From: Deltaproteobacteria bacterium
GTDB lineage: Bacteria > Desulfobacterota > Desulfuromonadia > Geobacterales > Pseudopelobacteraceae
Assembly: GCA_030654645.1 (NCBI GenBank)
Contig: JAURXC010000118.1
Span: 1-5,736, forward strand
Length of the DNA stretch: 5,736 bases
Direction: 5' to 3'
This document shows, piece after piece, positions 4,552 through 5,736 of the stretch (positions are counted from its first letter, which is position 1; every line of letters begins with the position of its first letter). Below the pieces are notes generated by a model. That model was not told the DNA's origin. It ran no database searches and worked only from the letters and a program-made list of their open reading frames with translations. Both the position numbers and the translations under genes were made by a program.

Positions 4552-5736
4552 ATGGCAAGATTATTTGGACGCGTAATAATGGGAATCATACTCTGCAGCG
4601 CCTTGTTGATCGGCAATGCCTTTGCCGATGCGCCAAAAATTGTGAATTACCAGGGCTATCTGACCGATGCCGCCGGGACTCCGGTCAGCGGCGCCAACTC
4701 GATGGTGTTCAACCTCTATAACGCCAGCGTCGGAGGCGTTTTGCTCTGGAGCGAAACCCAACCGGCCGTAACGGTCACCAACGGCATCTACCAGGTAAAC
4801 CTGGGATCGGTGACCCCCTTCAATCTCTCCTTTGACCAACCCTATTACCTGGGAGTCGCGGTTGGGGCGGACCCGGAGATGACCCCGCGCCAGGCCTTTA
4901 CCGGCACACCCTATGCCCTGGGTCTGGCTCCCGGCAGCAGCGTTACCCTCAGCGATTCCAGCAACAATAATCCCGCGCTTTCCGTATCCAGCAACAGCAC
5001 CAACGCCAATGCCTTCAGCGTCACCAAAACCGGTCTGTACGGTTATGGCGGGTCATTTGTGATCAATGAAGCGACAAATAATTACGCATCTGTTTACGGT
5101 TATACTCAAGGTACCGGAACCGGTATCTATGGTGTCGCCACAACCGGCGCTTCCGCCGGCCAGTTTGATATCGGAGGCGCGTCCAACTCCAAACCGGCCC
5201 TGCTGGCCCAGACACTGGGAACCGGAAATGCCGGACGGTTTACCATTAATAACCCCTCCAGCACCAACCACTCCATCTATACCAGCACCCCCGGCAGCGG
5301 TTACGGGGTCTGGGCTAGCAGCGCTTCCGGGATCGGGGTTTACGGCACCAGCGCCACCAGCAATGGCATCTTCGGCATAACCAGCAACGGGGTGACCGGT
5401 GTCACCGGCCGTGCCGATAACGTAGCAGGTTATGGAGTCTATGGAGTTAACTGGGCCACCGGCGCCTACGGATATCTGGGCAAGGAATACGGCGTTTTTG
5501 GCAATGCGGGAAGTATGGCCGGGGTCAGAGGGCAGAGCAGTTCTTCATATGGCGTCTATGGCAGCAGTACATCAGCCTATGGTGTTTATGGAACCAGCGA
5601 CTCCTCAAGCGGAGTCCACGGCAGCAGCAGCACCTCAAATGGTGTTTACGGCAGCAGCGCCTCTTCACACGGTATCTATGGAATAAACACAGCCGCTACC
5701 TCCGGTATCGCCGGTGTCTATGGCCGGGCCAATAAC
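4552..5736 (+). CDS. Secreted Gly/Ser-rich GVYG-repeat protein with N-terminal 'NYQGYLTD' domain (partial, 3' end missing)
   Basis: The frame is open for 395 codons from ATG 4552 to the window edge, so the protein is truncated by the window. GAGGT (4542-4546) lies five bases before the ATG. Residues 1-25 form a Sec signal peptide ending NAFA, with cleavage likely before DAPK. Residues about 29-127 form a compact domain: NYQGYLTDAAGTPVSG, then FNLYNASVGG, LLWSET, VTVTNGIYQVNLG, PYYLGVAVG and MTPRQAFTGTPYALGLA. I recall this as a recurrent N-terminal module of secreted proteins in Geobacter-like bacteria. After it comes a low-complexity Gly/Ser/Ala/Thr/Tyr region of G(V/I)(Y/F/W)G motifs, becoming regular 10-residue repeats near the end. 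Related proteins I recall often end in a tail-fibre/peptidase S74 chaperone domain; whether this one does cannot be seen. It is probably extracellular or surface-attached, perhaps a fibre or adhesin; no function is established. It is transcribed divergently from htpG. Confidence 0.85.
   Translation, partial: MARLFGRVIMGIILCSALLIGNAFADAPKIVNYQGYLTDAAGTPVSGANSMVFNLYNASVGGVLLWSETQPAVTVTNGIYQVNLGSVTPFNLSFDQPYYLGVAVGADPEMTPRQAFTGTPYALGLAPGSSVTLSDSSNNNPALSVSSNSTNANAFSVTKTGLYGYGGSFVINEATNNYASVYGYTQGTGTGIYGVATTGASAGQFDIGGASNSKPALLAQTLGTGNAGRFTINNPSSTNHSIYTSTPGSGYGVWASSASGIGVYGTSATSNGIFGITSNGVTGVTGRADNVAGYGVYGVNWATGAYGYLGKEYGVFGNAGSMAGVRGQSSSSYGVYGSSTSAYGVYGTSDSSSGVHGSSSTSNGVYGSSASSHGIYGINTAATSGIAGVYGRANN
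5548..5697 (+). repeat. Five tandem 30-bp units encoding 10-residue GVYG repeats
   Basis: In-frame units begin at 5548, 5578, 5608, 5638 and 5668: YGVYGSSTSA, YGVYGTSDSS, SGVHGSSSTS, NGVYGSSASS and HGIYGINTAA. The period is exactly 30 bp. The protein pattern is better kept than the DNA, because codons vary (GGC/GGT/GGA, TAT/TAC), so the units are diverged. Looser copies of the same motif extend upstream to about 5035. Confidence 0.85.

Noticed and set aside
5066..5380. Proline/alanine-rich open frames overlapping the secreted repeat gene
   Set aside because: They are shadow frames of the repeat-encoding gene, which has a signal peptide, a ribosome site and an uninterrupted 395-codon frame.
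5548..5697. CRISPR-like array from the regular 30-bp period
   Set aside because: The units are contiguous, in frame and diverged at codon third positions, with no constant repeat and unique spacer pattern; they encode protein repeats.

Overview
The window looks like a piece of chromosome from a Gram-negative, respiring bacterium. A delta-proteobacterial (Desulfuromonadales/Geobacter-like) source is my best guess. The grounds are a CcoI-CcoS type copper ATPase and oxidase assembly pair, a full-length HtpG, a HEPN/MNT gene pair, and a secreted protein opening with the 'NYQGYLTD ... MTPRQAF ... PYAL' domain that I associate with that group. This assignment rests on recall of protein families, not on a database search.

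Layout. Bases 2-310 (+) are the 3' end of a Cu+-type P1B ATPase gene, followed after one base by ccoS (312-452, +), missed by simple ORF callers because it is only 46 codons long. Bases 526-918 (+) encode a HEPN-domain protein interrupted by one in-frame TAA at 601. It overlaps an intact MNT-family nucleotidyltransferase gene (891-1304, +). The pair is bracketed by two copies of a 21-bp imperfect direct repeat (452-472 and 1328-1348, 19 of 21 identical). A strikingly AT-rich gene for a small exported DUF4410-like protein follows (1393-1986, +). It ends at a strong hairpin terminator (2046-2080) that probably also serves the convergent htpG gene (2105-4042, -). A 509-bp AT-rich intergenic region separates htpG from a divergent gene (4552 to beyond the window end, +) encoding a secreted, Gly/Ser-rich repeat protein.

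How the parts relate. The ATPase and CcoS belong together in copper supply and assembly of cbb3-type cytochrome oxidase. HtpG is a housekeeping Hsp90 chaperone with a recognisable promoter that has a perfect palindrome between its -35 and -10 boxes. The HEPN/MNT pair and the DUF4410 gene look like accessory cargo inserted between core genes. The last gene is a variable, surface-type protein whose C-terminal part lies outside the window.

I see no RNA genes, CRISPR array, transposase or IS ends. The points most worth a second look are the nonsense-interrupted HEPN gene beside an intact partner, the direct repeats flanking that module, the palindrome in the htpG promoter with further copies of its half-site near the divergent gene, and the nested repeat structure of the last protein. 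I do not see convincing evidence for a wholly new defence or mobile system.
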